Assembly: GCA_963575745.1 (NCBI GenBank)
Contig: CAUYUJ010007469.1
Coordinates: 123,716-187,715 of the forward strand
DNA length: 64,000 bases
From: Prorocentrum cordatum
Lineage: Eukaryota > Sar > Dinophyceae > Prorocentrales > Prorocentraceae
Reading direction: 5' to 3'
Numbering within the stretch: position 1 is the first letter of the stretch; the number at the start of each line of letters is the position of its first letter. Both the position numbers and the translations under genes were made by a program. The notes under the pieces were generated by a model. That model made no database searches. It was given only the letters and a program-made list of their open reading frames with translations, and had not been told where the DNA came from. This document shows positions 9,970 through 21,065 of this stretch, one piece after another.

Positions 9970-10130
9970 GGAGGCCATTCCACAAGAAACCTTCCACAAG
10001 AAACCCAACCATGAGACCCCAGGGCGTCCCTTGATGTTTGGTGTGGGAAGGTCACGCTTTCCATATCAAAACCATCGAAAACCAAAGAAACACAGGACAC
10101 CCCGGAGGCAAGCAGGGTGTCATTTGGCAA
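9970..10130 (-). repeat. Z-family dispersed repeat, copy 1 (inverted)
   Basis: Read on the - strand it carries ACCCTGCTTGCCTCC, TTTGGTTTTCGATGG, GGAAAGCGTGACC, CCCACACC and GGTTTCTTGTGG. The same series occurs on the + strand at 21505-21655, 29830-29990 and 37245-37385. It lies between the two copies of the 9902-9935 exon fragment. Confidence 0.7.
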
Positions 10131-10203
10131 GGGCCCCCCCTGTATGGTGAGGATACCAGGAGGTCCCCCTCGCCGTGTGCGACGTGTTCGCCAAGAGGTC
10201 ACA

Positions 10204-10360
10204 GGAGAACGAACAATAACATGAACATAAAAATTCGGAGGTCCGCGCGGATTTCTCGGATCCGCGCTGGACCTCCCTGGCGGCACCTCCGGCGCCGATC
10301 TGAAAAGTCCGCGCGGACCTCGGAGTTGTCACGTTTATGTCATTGTTCGTTTCCCTACAG
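10204..10360 (+). mobile_element. I-family foldback element, copy I3 (short)
   Basis: The left end GGAGAACGAACAATAACATG pairs with the right end TGTCATTGTTCGTTTCCC; the stems GGTCCGCGCGGATTTCTCGG and CCGCGCGGACCTCGG are intact, but the GC core is partly deleted. It ends CCCTACAG, an acceptor-like junction. At 157 bp it is the shortest complete copy. Confidence 0.8.
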
Positions 10361-10393
10361 CTGTCCTGATGCGCACGTCTTGAGACGCAGCAC

Positions 10394-11256
10394 GTGTCGT
10401 GCTCAGCACGTCTCGCGCACGTGTTGGGCCGCGTGTTGGCGAACTTATCGAGCCAGACCTGCGTATGCAATCTACATGTGGATCTCCGTCTCAACACGCT
10501 ACGGGCTGCGTGTTGCGTATCGGGGCGGCTGAGGTCAGCGGACAGTTTCACCGGCCTGACGTGCGTCCCGGAGCTGCCGGACGCGACGCTGGACGCCTGG
10601 GCGTGTCTTGGACAGAGAGGACGCTCCGCAGAGGAAGACTCTGCGCCAGGCGGCGCGGGCAGGGTTGGAGCGGTCAGTGGGGCCGCCGTGGCTGGCGCGG
10701 AGAGCGCGGAGGAGCCAGAGGCGCTCGAGCTGTTCGGCAGCGTGCGCAGCGACAGCCCCGCGGTGCGCGAGGAGCAGCTGTGGCGGGCCCTGGAGCGGGA
10801 GCTGCGCATCCTGCTGCACCACGCGCTGCGGGGTGGCTGGCTCACCAGGCGGGCGGTGCAGGAGGCGGACTGCAGCTTCCTCGTGGGGCTGCCCAGCCTG
10901 AGCGCCTTCGACCTCAGCTTCGGCAGCCTCTGGAACGAGGAGGCGAACGCCGTGCAGAGCAAGAGCGACGGAAGGTCGACCCGGAGCAAGGGCGGTACAG
11001 CGTCCGCTCCTCCTTCGCATGTGATGTACTGGCCGCGCAGAGACACCGCAGTGGGGTTCTCGGCGCTCGCGCCTGCGGACCACTCCCTGTTCTTCGACAG
11101 CATCGCGCGGAGCTCCGAGTACCTTCTCTTCACCACCGACCCCACGCTCTTCCCCTGGCTCCGCGCGTGCGACGCGCAGACGCGGCCGCGCACGAACATT
11201 ACGAACCGCCTCTGGCCGGAGCTCGTGCGCTGCCTCGAGGAGGGGGAGCCAAAAGA
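10394..11256 (+). CDS. Unidentified protein exon (gene fragment)
   Basis: A long frame is open from about 10394 to 11449. The convincing part lies between about 10545 and 11256: regular GC3 codon use, low repeat content and globular composition (ATLDAWACLGQRG, REEQLWRALERELRILLHHA, FFDSIARSSEYLLFTTDP, NITNRLWPELVRCLEEG). After 11257 the sequence is the W dispersed repeat, so the last about 60 residues of the open frame are not trusted. An acceptor CTACAG at 10360 belongs to the I3 element, but joining there gives a stop in this frame, so the true 5' junction is elsewhere. I do not recognise the family. Confidence 0.5.
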
Positions 11257-11425
11257 TATACCGATGCCGCTGCTCCTCGGACCTCTCCCAGGGCGCGTTC
11301 TGACCAGGATGTCGAGGCGAATCCAGCGGTGGCAACGCGGGCCTCCCAGGAGGCCCCCAAAAGGGGAAAGCGAAGGAAAGGTAGGGGTATGGGCACTCCA
11401 GGTTTCACGATACAATGGGGCTGGT
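11257..11425 (-). repeat. W-family dispersed repeat, copy 1
   Basis: On the - strand it reads GGCCTCCTGGGAGGCCCG, TTGCCACCGCTGGATTCGCC, TCCTGGTCAGAACGCGCC and GGGAGAGGTCCGAGG. The same order occurs on the + strand at 23890-24000, 30755-30830, 50445-50545 and, more diverged, 54230-54310. Confidence 0.75.
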
Positions 11426-11537
11426 CTGATGGGGGGGGGATCTGATTGAAACCATCTGGGGGATGGGGGGGTCTAACACTGCTCGTGTCGGAGGGCCGTG
11501 ACCCCCTCCCTTTTGTTATAGCAGGTCGGGTACCTTC

Positions 11538-11667
11538 TCCTGCCATCGCTCGGACGTCCATTCCCCGCGCATGGTTCGTTGTCGTGCCCGTCTGTTTCGC
11601 AAGATGATCCAAAATGCTCCTCGATGGTCCTCGCCGAGAAAAATGCGCACGCCCGAGCGATGCCAAG
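11538..11667 (-). mobile_element. M-family MITE, copy b
   Basis: Inverted relative to the other copies: TGCCATCGCTCGGACGTCC at the left and GCCCGAGCGATGCCAAG at the right. The interior reads CATGGTTCGTTGTCGTG and CTCGATGGTCCTCGCCGAG, complementary to copies a, c and d. Confidence 0.8.
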
Positions 11668-11696
11668 TTTGCCTCCTCTGCGAGGAGATCCGACGC

Positions 11697-11815
11697 GAAT
11701 TCCTCCTTCCCCTCCTCCTCCTCCTCCTCCTCCGCAGTGTCCCACTCCTCCTCCTCCTCCGCCTCCTCCTCCGCCTCCTCCTCCTCCTCCCCTTCCTCCT
11801 CCTCCTCATCCTCGC
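11697..11815. repeat. (CCT)n pyrimidine tract
   Basis: CTC/CCT/CCG triplets on the + strand with few interruptions. It precedes the decayed minus-strand coding region. Translated frames are low complexity. Confidence 0.9.
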
Positions 11816-12199
11816 TCGCTCGCTCACGCTGTCTCAGCAGCTCCGCGCCCGCGCCGCGCGCAACCGTGTACGGCGCCAGGGGCCGTCTGTACACGTGGCT
11901 ACGGCTCAAGTCGTCTTGTAGACCACGTCCGCCTCCGCCGTGCCCCGACGGGGTAGCGTTGACCCTGGCGACGAGGAGGAAGAGGGGAGGGAGTGCAAAC
12001 GTCCAATCATAGAGGGAGGGGGGGAGGCGTCGCCATGGGCCTCGGTGGGGAGTGGGTGCAACCGGTTCATTACGTCGTAGGTCCCTCCCCCCCCCTCCAG
12101 TTGAAACTCGGTAGTCCTCAGAGGACCTAGTGGAACGTCTTGTACGGAAGGTAAGATTGGCACAATGAGTATGTGTGGAAATATATTCGCAGCTGTAGC

Positions 12200-13145
12200 T
12201 CTGTACTGCAACTTCCCTGGTAGACTTTAATCGGTACGCCGGCGCTTCGTACCCTGGGTAGCCAGGAACGGCGAATCTTCGTACATTTTCACAGGTGGCG
12301 GGTAAGTGATGTCGCCTGTGGTAGAAGTCGCTGTGCTGGTTGGTGAAGTGGCCGAAGCAGCGGGCGTCCCCATTCTTGGTAGAGTTGTAGACGAGGGTCT
12401 CGCCGTTCTTGAAGGCGGTGTTCTGGTTGAACGGGTCGTAGAGCCCCATCTTGGCAAACATCTCAGTGGGGTAGTGCTGGAATATTGGTCCATGCATGAG
12501 TAAAGACGCAGCCTTAACGTCGCTTACGTTGGGCGTCGGGTAAGTGGGTAACTGTGACATAAACGTCTTATCAACGCTAGGGGTATCCACTTGGAATATC
12601 GTGTGTCCGTGTATTTCGTAGTCTTGATGATCAGGTAGCTGGAGCGCGTAAGCCCGTAGTTGCGGTGCAATGGCATAGGGTTCTGTCAGTGCGGACCCAT
12701 GCCCACGCGCTCGTCAGGTATTGGCAGGTAGCAACCTTCTGGACAAGTAGCTTTGTACACCTGCACGTCTCTGGACTGCCGCCTGGATGTCGGAGACGTA
12801 GACGCCGTAGGCGCCGTTCGGGTTTTGCGACATCTTGGCGAGTAACTGCGTCCAGCAGTTGGACGAGGACCCGTCCGAGAGTGTAAATGGGAGCGGGTAA
12901 AAGTCCTGGGCTCAGACTCAGATCCGGCCCTGAGGTCCCTCAGTTTACGATGTTATGGTCTCGTCGGGGCCCGTCGTCTCGTACTCCGGGTAGAAGTTAG
13001 CGCGGCTCGACGTGTAGAGGTAGACGGCAACACCAAGGTAACGGTAGGCGTAATCCGAGAGATTGAGCCGTATGCTATGAACGGGGTACATATTATGCAG
13101 ACCTCGAACGCATCGTAGCGTAAGTGCCAACAGCATGAGGTACAC
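12200..13145 (-). pseudogene. Decayed coding region, unidentified protein (downstream part)
   Basis: Protein-like residues appear on the - strand in more than one frame. One block near 13130-12945 contains HSIRLNLSDYAYRYLGVAV. A second, about 12940-12780, begins DFYPLPFTLSDGSSSNCW. A third, about 12640-12215, includes TFMSQLPTYPTPNVSD and PTEMFAKMGLYDPFNQN. Frame changes and stops separate the blocks. The composition is rich in Tyr, Asn, Thr and Ser, unlike the Ala/Gly/Arg-rich host exons, and the DNA is less GC-rich. This suggests a decayed foreign or mobile element, perhaps a virus-like structural protein, but I recognise no family. It is the same orientation as 13387-14168 and probably the same original gene. 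Confidence 0.5.
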
Positions 13146-13386
13146 AGCACAGCGGATAGCGTCGGTGATACTGGGCGTATTGCCGAAACGGCTGTATCAG
13201 CACTGTGGTACACGAAATATGTACTATCCGACTGCGACAAAAACGGCCTAGTAACGCATGTGGTGATGGCAATCATCACAATAATGGCCAATCCACTTCT
13301 TGGACTGTGGTAAATAGTGCCGGCACATGGTAGCTTGGTAATTGCTCGGCGAAGTGCGGGGTCGAGCCCCTCGCGTAGCTAGGCAG

Positions 13387-14168
13387 CTATTCGCCCCGGC
13401 GCTTCTTGCGCGAGGGCTCCGGGAGAGCCGCGCGCTTCGGGGAGCTCTTCGGTTGCGGGACCAGGTACTCCTGCGTGGCCTCCGCCTCCGCCGAGTCGAC
13501 ATCCTCGACCGGTAGCGGCTTCTGCTCGTAGGGGATCGTGGGCGTGCTGTAGTAGACGCCGTGCAGCTTGGAGTCGCTGTTGCCCTCGTAGTAGTCCTTG
13601 TGCTCTGGATGGCGGATGTACTCCCAGTCGAGGTCGACGTAGCAGCTGAACTTCCATCGGAATCCCTTGTCGACAGCAGCGCCCTCAGGGAGTGCTTCGC
13701 CGTCGATCGTCTGGTACTTCATTGTGTAGGTTTCGGTGATGCCCGTGTAGGGGCTGTAATGAAAATTGTCCTGGCAGCGCAGCCTGTTGTTGGAGTTGTC
13801 GTAAATCATCAACTGCGCGAGGTAGCGAGGCTCGATGGGGGCCCACCAAGTATAAGGTGGTCGAAGATGGCGGACTTCAGGTCGGCGACGGTCATCTCGG
13901 TAGTAGTCTGGACGATGGTGTCTTCCTGCTTCGCCAGGGGTACGACCTCAAGCAGTGCCGTTATCTCAGTCGTATTCGCTGTTCCGCGAACAAGTATCAC
14001 ACGTTGGGCACCCAGAAATCGTTTTGGAGCGGCTCCAGGATGCCGTAGTGCGGGGCGTGAGGTCTGACCGATGTCACGCCTGTCGATCTTGACCTCAGTC
14101 TCCGCAGCGGTGGCCTTGTAGATGTCGATGAGAAACCCGTTGTCAGAGTGAGGGGGCCGAACGGTCAT
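13387..14168 (-). pseudogene. Decayed coding region, unidentified protein (upstream part, one frameshift)
   Basis: Two minus-strand frames meet near 13850-13810. The first runs from 14168 (MTVRPPHSDNGFLIDIYKA) to a stop at 13809. The second continues with protein-like sequence (PRYLAQLMIYDNSNNRL, KFSCYVDLDWEYIRHPEH) to a stop at 13387, ending in a basic KKRRGE tail after a Pro/Glu-rich linker. In the downstream frame the coherent sequence already starts near 13850, so a single-base frameshift inside one gene explains the pair better than two overlapping genes. Residue composition matches the 12200-13145 remnant. Function unknown; the basic tail could be nuclear-targeting or nucleic-acid-binding, which is only a guess. 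Confidence 0.55.
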
Positions 14169-14221
14169 TCACTGTCCCTGGGTGCGTGGCTGAAGTGGAA
14201 TTCCGCGATGCGGATTCTCGT

Positions 14222-14234
14222 TGTTGTTTGTTGC

Positions 14235-14296
<62 letters not shown>

Positions 14297-14312
14297 TTGT
14301 TGTTGTTGTTGA
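14222..14312. repeat. (GTT)n / (CTG)n triplet tract
   Basis: GTT triplets give way to CTG triplets and back to GTT, about 90 bases. A longer pure GTT run lies at 15080-15155. Confidence 0.95.
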
Positions 14313-15079
14313 AGATTATTACTTCTAAAGAATAATTATTGTTGGGACCCCTGGTGCGCGACCCCCCCGCCGCGCCTAGGCCGCAGCCTCATTTTCATCA
14401 TGTTCGTGAGGAAGTCTCAGGCAAAACGGGTTGGTCCGGATCCGGTTGTGTTGTTACGATCGGTTTTCCCTTGCAAAAAAAAAGCTAAAGTGGACATTTC
14501 TTGTTCTAACATAACCAAACTTCAAGAATCCCTTGTAAAAAAATAAGGTAAAGTGGACATTCGCGCGCGCAAGACGAAATCCTTCCAAAACCTTAGTTTT
14601 CGTAGCGATTTTAACATAAAAGCATCAAACAACCAATGGTTTTTCAAAAAAAAAAAAAAAATGTCAAAATTTCATCCCGCGCGCTCTTGCGGATTCGTAG
14701 GAAACCCAACACTTTTTAATCATTTCTGTCAAACGGGCTTTTGCGAGCAACTTTTTCGAACTTCTGCAACAACGGTTGCGCACCTGCCAGGGCCATCATC
14801 CCTGTCAAATAATACCATGCGGGACACATTCGTTTTTTCTTCGCGCGCGCACGCCGTCGTCGTCGGCCGCGGGGCCCTGAATAGTAGCCACGGTCGTCCG
14901 CATGCCACGAAGTGAAGTGTCCGAACGTCATAGGGCGGGAAGCTGGGTGTGGGTGGTGGCGAAGAGTCGTTTGGAAATTTGGTAGAGCTTGAACCGGCCC
15001 CCCCACAAAGTGGGGGTATTGCCCGCCTCCTATGAAAACCCTGGCACTGGTGAGAACGGTGTGTCCCCACGTGCTAGTA

Positions 15080-15158
<79 letters not shown>

Positions 15159-15425
15159 GTTGTCGTCGTCCCACCCGCAACCCGCCCCGCCCACCCGACC
15201 CACCCGCGACCCACCCCGCGACCCACCCCGCGACCCACCCGCGACCCACCCGCGACCCACCCGCGACCCACCCACCCCGCGACCCACCCCGCGACCCACC
15301 CCGCGACCCACCCCGCGACCCACCCCGCGACCCGCCCGCGGCCCACCCCGCGACCCACCCGCGACCCACCCGCGACCCACCCGCGACCTACCCCGCGACC
15401 CACCCGCGACCCACCTTCGACCCAA
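15080..15425. repeat. (GTT)n tract followed by 12-bp CCCGCGACCCAC array
   Basis: About 25 GTT triplets, then about 240 bases of CCCGCGACCCACC-type units of roughly 12 bases. On the opposite strand the same association occurs at 54480-54640 (GGGTCGCGGG units next to CAACAACAA), and words near 16485-16515 (CACTCTTATCCGC, GGGGTGCTACG) also recur there at 54450-54480 in inverted order. The whole block therefore looks like a dispersed element rather than a chance microsatellite. Confidence 0.75.
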
Positions 15426-15427
15426 AC

Positions 15428-15900
15428 TACGTTCAAGGTACAAACCACCATTTTCGGTGCCTGCGGCGGGCTTTTTTTACCCTTCCAAGTGGGGAGCCCG
15501 CGACCCACCCCGTGACCGACTCGCGACCAACCCGCGACCCAAACCACGTTCAAGGTACAAACTACATTTTTCGGCGCCTGCGGCGGGCATCTTTTGCATT
15601 CGTTTCAGGTGGAGAGCCCGCGGCCCACCCGCGACCACGTGCAGGGTACAAACAGCATTTTTCGGCGCCTGCGGCGGGCATCTTTTGCATTCGCTCCCGG
15701 TGGAGAACCCGCGGCCCACCCGCGACCCAAACCACGTTCAGTGTACAAACCAATTTTTGTTGGCGCCTGCGGCGGGCTGCTTTTGCATTCCTTCCAGGTG
15801 GAGGTGGAGAGCCCGCGACCCACCCGCGACCCAAACCACGTTCACTGAACAAACCAATGCCGCACAAGCGCGGCGGCGGATTTTTGCATGCCGTCTGAGC
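15428..15900 (+). repeat. About 100-bp tandem repeat, five units
   Basis: Each unit has ACGTTCAAGGTACAAAC or a close variant, then TTTTTCGGCGCCTGCGGC, TTTTGCATTC and GGTGGAGAGCCCGCG. Units start near 15430, 15545, 15630, 15735 and 15835. No coding signal. Confidence 0.85.
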
Positions 15901-16027
15901 CCGCAAGGACCTCTTCAAGCCCCGCGCATCCACACCAGCCCGTCCAGCAAGTTTGCCCTGGCGAGTTGCCTTGATCAGAGAAGGCGGAGAGCATAAAGTG
16001 CGAAAAAGGATTGCGTTGCAGTTATCT

Positions 16028-16410
16028 TGGGAAAGGAGGGGGAGGCAGGAGGAGTAAACAGGGGACGACGAGAACGCGGAAGAAAGGAGGATGCACGGAG
16101 AATGTGGAGAAAGAAAAGGAGGAGGAGCAGGAGGAAGAGGAGGGGGAGGAGGGGGAGGTGGAGGACGAGGAGGGGGAGGAAGGGGAGGATGATGATGATG
16201 ATGGACGACAATGGGAGGACGATGATGGAGGCCGATGAGGGGGAGGACGACGATGGGATGACGATGATAAAAAGGACGTGGGGGGAGAGGGAGGACGAGG
16301 AAGAAGAGGAGGAGGACGAGGTGGAGGAGGAGGATAACGATGACGATGAGGACGAGGACGAGGAAGAGGAGGAGGAGGACGAGGAGGGGGAGGAGGAGGA
16401 GGAGGAGGAG
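16028..16410. repeat. (GAG)n/(GAT)n purine-rich tract
   Basis: Long GAG, GGA and GAT triplet run. The 5' side (15918-15990) carries a dispersed word set (CACCAGCCC, GGCGAGTTGCC, TGATCAG) also found at 62120-62165. Confidence 0.85.
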
Positions 16411-16554
16411 AGCGCCATCGACAGGGAAGGTGGGGGCCACGAGGTCCGCCGGCTCGACGACGCCCGCGTCGCCCGCGGCCGCCCCCTCACTCTTATCCGC
16501 AATTGCGGGGTGCTACGTAGAATTTGCAGCGATGGCGTAGGGCGGCCTTGATGT

Positions 16555-16905
16555 CGGAGACCTGCGCGGCCGACCTTCATCCACAGATCTCGGGGTAGAT
16601 GCGGGACTTCACCGGTACTTGTAGCCAGCCAGCTGGCCTCGTACTGGGCGAGAAGATGCCGTGCTCGTTGTGCATCTCCTGCTCGGCGATGTTACCGGTG
16701 TAGGTCTGCTTGATCCACGGGAAGAGCATGGCGCGTAAAGGCGAGGTAGCAGCGGTAGTGGCGCAAGTGCTGGCGGTAATTGACACGTTTGAGCCCAGTA
16801 GCTACGTGCGGCGAAGTAGGGTAAGAGGGAGACGGTGGCCAGGGGCGCGGGCCTCAGTAGTAGGCAAACGGCCAGCTCCCTGACAGGGAACACAGGCGTT
16901 GGCAA
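16555..16905 (-). pseudogene. Decayed coding fragment, unidentified
   Basis: The - strand holds protein-like pieces in two or three frames: VNYRQHLRHYRCYLAFTR, MLFPWIKQTYTGNIAEQEMH and NEHGIFS. The Tyr/His/Asn-rich composition resembles the remnant at 12200-14168, and the orientation is the same. It may be the upstream end of that gene, separated by 2.3 kb of simple repeats. No family recognised. Confidence 0.4.
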
Positions 16906-17049
16906 ACTGATGCTGTATTACTGCATCACAGAAGGAACTGATACGAAGTACACCACAGGCTGAGCAAAGAGGCACCATTTTTCGGCATGTAAGTACCTGG
17001 CCTCTGGATCCATCATGTCACACGAGACGTTATAAGGACAGTCGTAATT

Positions 17050-20000
17050 CCGATTATGTAGTGCTCCTCAACCTCCTCCTTTTCTTTCTTATGCGAAGCG
17101 GACAGTGCGTGAGGTTCGCGCGTGAGCCTCGCTGTGGCGGCGTAGTGTAGACTGGAGACGGTGTCCAGGCAGGTGGCGTGGTCGCCACTCGCTCCGAGGA
17201 CATGCTCATCGCAGAAGGGGTGTGTACTACCGTAGGTGTGGGTGCGACTGGGATCGTAGGCGAGCAGGGCACGTTCTTCGGCCCCTGGAGAGCAGGTTCG
17301 TCGGTCGGTCCTGAGTCTCCGAGTCGTTTGGCGAAGTCGGGCTGCCACGTGTGGCCTGGGTCGATCTCGACATGGAACGGCCCGAGCGTGTTCTCTGCAC
17401 GCAGTTCGGCGCGGTGCCTGGCGTGCACTTGTGGGCCCGTGCGGTCGTGTCGAGGTCCTTTGATGAGGTTGCAGAGCTGTGGGGGGTATTCCTTGAGCGG
17501 TGATGTTTTGAACCCTGCCCTGGAGGCCCCCCGCTCCAGGGATCGCGCCGTGGCCGCGCGGGGGGCGGCAGCGGCCGTGGTTGGGCGTGGTCGGCAGCGT
17601 CCGAGCTGCATCCGCTATGTGTGCTGTCGGTAAGGTCGTCGGTTTTTTGGCCTCCGCGCCGAGCGTGCATTGGTCGAATGAGATGGTTGTAGCCTGCGGT
17701 GCGGTCAGCTGGGTTCTGGGCCCCAGCAGCTTCCAAGTACACTTTGTGCTGGGCGATGTGCTTCGTAATTTGGACGACGCACGCGCTGTCGGGCGCGTCC
17801 TTCGCGGAGATCGGGTCGGGCGGCAGCCTGAGATCATCGACCCAAAGGTTCGTCGGGTAGCGGTAGTGTGGGCGCGTCGCGGATCTTTGTTGCCGTCAGT
17901 TTTGCGTTCTCGTCGCAGTGGCCCTCCTTGCGCAGGGCGGCTCCGGCTGCCTTGTCAATCTCGTTGAGGTCGTTCATTTGTTGCGGGGTGGCCGGGGCAA
18001 TGTTGGCGCATGCGGAATGCGCAGCGTCTCTTGCGCTTGGTTCTGTGCGCGAGTAGCCGCGGGCGCGCGTGGAAGTCCGTGCCGCGTGCGCGACAATGGC
18101 CCGAGGCCACATGGCGTTTTATGCGGTCGTCCACCAGGTGGCCCTTGGTCACGCGGATGGACCAAGCACCTTTAGTGGCAAGCAGGGCGCTGCAATCTGG
18201 GCGTGGGCACTTGTCGTGGTTCTCAGCCACGGGTGCGTGATCGGGCGGGGGTGGCGCGCCCAGTAGTTCCACGCGCGCGTAGAATGAGCGGCGCCAGACC
18301 ATGTGTTCCGCATGGTCACGGCGCCAGTCTGCGACGGCCCTCCAGCGGGCGTCGATGCAGCAGAACGCCGCGCCGATGCTGCCCGTGATGAGCTCGAACC
18401 AGTCCTGAGTAGTAGCGGGGGCGCTCCTGTCCTGAAAGCCTTTGAACTGGGCGAACCAATCTAGGTCGCTCCGTAGGCGCGTGGCCCAGCGGCCTCCAGA
18501 GTGGAATAATATGTCCAGCAGCAACAGGAGCTGTTCGGGAGCATAGTGCATAGCTCGCGTGAAGTACTTGAACCTGCGGTAGCGCAGTAGTAATTGGTCG
18601 TCCATCCTGTCGGTGTCCGCACGGATTGTGTTGTCGGTAATGCGTGTTGTTCGGCCTGTTTGTTGGCATTGTCCTTGAGCGTAATGGCCTTATGCGAATA
18701 TAGGGGCCTTACGGACAGGGCCGGAGGCCTGTGAGGTGAGGAGTTGGCGGCAGTTGACTTCCTTTCCCATGGTTTGGTCAGCGTCAATTATCGCTGCCAG
18801 GTGCCTTGCCTTGGTTTTCAGCTCGATGACGATGTCGTACTGCAGCATGCGCAATTTAGCTCCCATGTCTTTGTAAAGCTTGGTTTTGGTCCTGCATTGG
18901 CCTTGACCGTGTTTGCTGAGCAGTGCCTGGGACTTACCTTTAGCGTAGCTGGGGGTGAGGCCGTATTGGACCAGGCCCTCGTTGATCGTGCGGACCATTT
19001 GTGAAGCCTGTACGTCAATCAGCTTGCTGTCCTGCGCTAGCGTGAAGAATTCTGTGCCGTTGGCGTAGGCCCGAGTCCATCACGTAGAAGGGGTCCTCGG
19101 TAGCGTTCAGTAGTAGATGTGCCCGGTCAAGTTGCGCGAGGTCCAGCAGACGTCCCTGCGAGAGAAGGGTGTTACTTATGGTGGCCCGTGTCTTCGAGTG
19201 GAGGACGCTGAAGATGAAGTCGGCCAGACTCGACCCTAGGTGCGAACCCGCCGTGGGCCTGGCTACCACAGGGAACTCCTTTACAATGAGCCATGTGTCG
19301 AGGTGGGCTTGTGCTAGAAGAGATACCGCGTGTGGGCTTGTGTTGTCGGACGTGATGGCTGGGTATTGTAGTAGTAGCTCTACCGCTCCCTTTAATGCGA
19401 CCGTGATGTCATAGGTGGCGAGTTGGTTTTTCAGCGTGTCCCAGTCCGCACCCATGGGTAGCGCCACGTCTCTGATGACTGCGTAGTAGGTGTTCTTCAG
19501 GTCAAAGAGCGGAACGATAGCCGTCATCTCAGTGTCTCTAGCCAGATCTAGGACGGTACGGATGACATGCATGGCCATGGTGGTACCTCTGTCGTGCATG
19601 CCACCGCACATGGAATCCTCGTAGAGCTCGTCAATCGTTTTTCTTAGTCGTCGGAGTATGAAGGCGTAGTGGTGCTTCATCATCTTGGAGTTGGAGCCCA
19701 CCAGTGTCGATCTGCAGTTCTCTATGTAAGCTGGGGAGTTCTTGTTCTTGAGGACGCGGCGATGGCACCCTTGGCAAGGAGTGGTTCCTTCAGTGTAGCT
19801 TCAGTAAGGAGAGGGTGTAGCTGTCTGTCCATTGCCCTGGGCCCCAGGGCCCAGAGGCGTTGGCGGAGAGGTCGTCGCACATGCCCTCCTGACCGTCAGC
19901 GCCGTCCCCGGATGCCCGGGCTGGATGAGTCGTCTGGCCCCCGAGCGTGTTGACGGAGGCGGGGCCGACTACATTGCAGCATGTTTTTATTGATAGTACA

Positions 20001-20445
20001 AGCAGTGTTGTTGTAGATCTCCATGACGTCGGCCCACGGCGTGATGTCCGAACGTTCTGTAGCCGCGAAGGCGTTGCTCTTCTCCCAGCCCCACTCAGCA
20101 TCGGTTGTGATAGGGTTGCCGTCCTTGGTGCGTCGCACAGGTGCTAGTTGTGAAGCCCGGTTATTCTGCTTCTTGTAGCCCGCCGCGGAGAGTAATTTCT
20201 TGGACGATTTCCAGAAGTCGCGTGTGCCCATGCTGTGACGCAGTGGCCGTAGCTTTGGCCGTGCCGGTGAGGATGTCAGTACGGTCCTTCTCCATCGCGT
20301 TGATGTAGTGAGTCTGGGTCTCGTTGAGAAAGGTGTTGACGCTGGTGATGAAGTCGTGCGTAGAGCACTTGCGGTCGACGTAGAGAGTTTCCTCACCGCA
20401 GGGGCCCAGGGGTCCTCGGGGAACGCGTGCTGTCTCGTTTTGCAC
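17050..20445 (-). pseudogene. Non-LTR (LINE-type) retrotransposon with reverse transcriptase, degenerate
   Basis: Read on the - strand, the N-terminal part starts near 20445 and is broken by stops and frame changes around 20100 and 19790. The best block, 19701-19080, is an RT palm and fingers: SMCGGMHDRGTTMAM, then LFDLKNTYYAVIRDVALPMG (block A region) and AGSHLGSSLADFIF (block B region). A frameshift near 19065 leads to AYANGTEFF, where a YxDD catalytic box is expected; both aspartates are missing. Then comes MVRTINEGLVQYGLTPSYAKGKSQALL-like sequence (split here by a coordinate near 18950; the YGLTPSYAKGKSQ part matches the RT block D pattern). 18605-17955 holds the C-terminal region with a Cys/His-type motif (CPRPDC). 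A last piece near 17520-17450 includes KTSPLKEYPP. Several frames are needed, so the element is dead. Family assignment to dinoflagellate LINEs is from motif order. Confidence 0.7.
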
Positions 20446-20536
20446 TGCAGCTTGTCAACGATTAACTAGGGGGCGTGTTACCCTTGTGGTACTTTCTCTT
20501 GGCGAGGTGTGCATGCCTGCGCAGCTTGAGTAAGCG

Positions 20537-20771
20537 CATTGTCCTCCTCCTCCTCCTCCTGCTCCTCCCTCCCCCTCCTCCTTCTCCTCCTCCACCTCCT
20601 CCTCCTCCTCCTCCCTCCCCCTCCTCCTCCTCCTCCACCTCCTCCTCCTCCTCCTCCTCCTCCTCCTCCTCCTCCTCCTCCCTCCCCCTCCTCCTCCTCC
20701 TCCACCTCCTCCTCCTCCTCCTCCTCCTCCTCCTCCTCCTCCTCCTCCTCCTCCTCCTCCTCCTCCTCCTC

Positions 20772-20802
<31 letters not shown>

Positions 20803-20815
20803 TCCCCCTCCTCTG
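20537..20815. repeat. (CTC)n pyrimidine tract, about 280 bp
   Basis: Almost pure CTC/CCT on the + strand. All large open frames here are poly-Ser/Leu/Pro or poly-Glu/Arg/Gly artefacts. Confidence 0.95.
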
Positions 20816-21065
20816 AGAGGAGATCCGGCGCGAGCTGGCCGGGCCCGGCGCCTCACGGAGCCTCCGCGGGGCGCTGGGCACCGGCCGCTTCGACGGCGCG
20901 CCGCCGGCTCCCGAGGGGCGGGCCCCGGCCTCGGCCTCGGGGCCCGCGCCGCAGCGGCTCGGGCGGGAGCGCCCGCCCCCGTCCGCGCCGCCCGGGCCCG
21001 AGCCCGCGGCTCGCGAGCCCGCTGGCGCCGACGCGCAGCGCGAGGAAGAGGAAGCGGCATGGGAA

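Noticed and set aside
11199-11900. Extension of the minus-strand frame beginning at 12590 down to 11199
   Set aside because: Beyond about 12215 it runs through the (CCT)n tract and the M and W repeats. Only the first part looks like protein.
13809-13812. Two minus-strand genes overlapping by a start/stop, virus-style
   Set aside because: Coherent sequence in the second frame begins about 40 bases upstream of the overlap, so one frameshifted gene is simpler.
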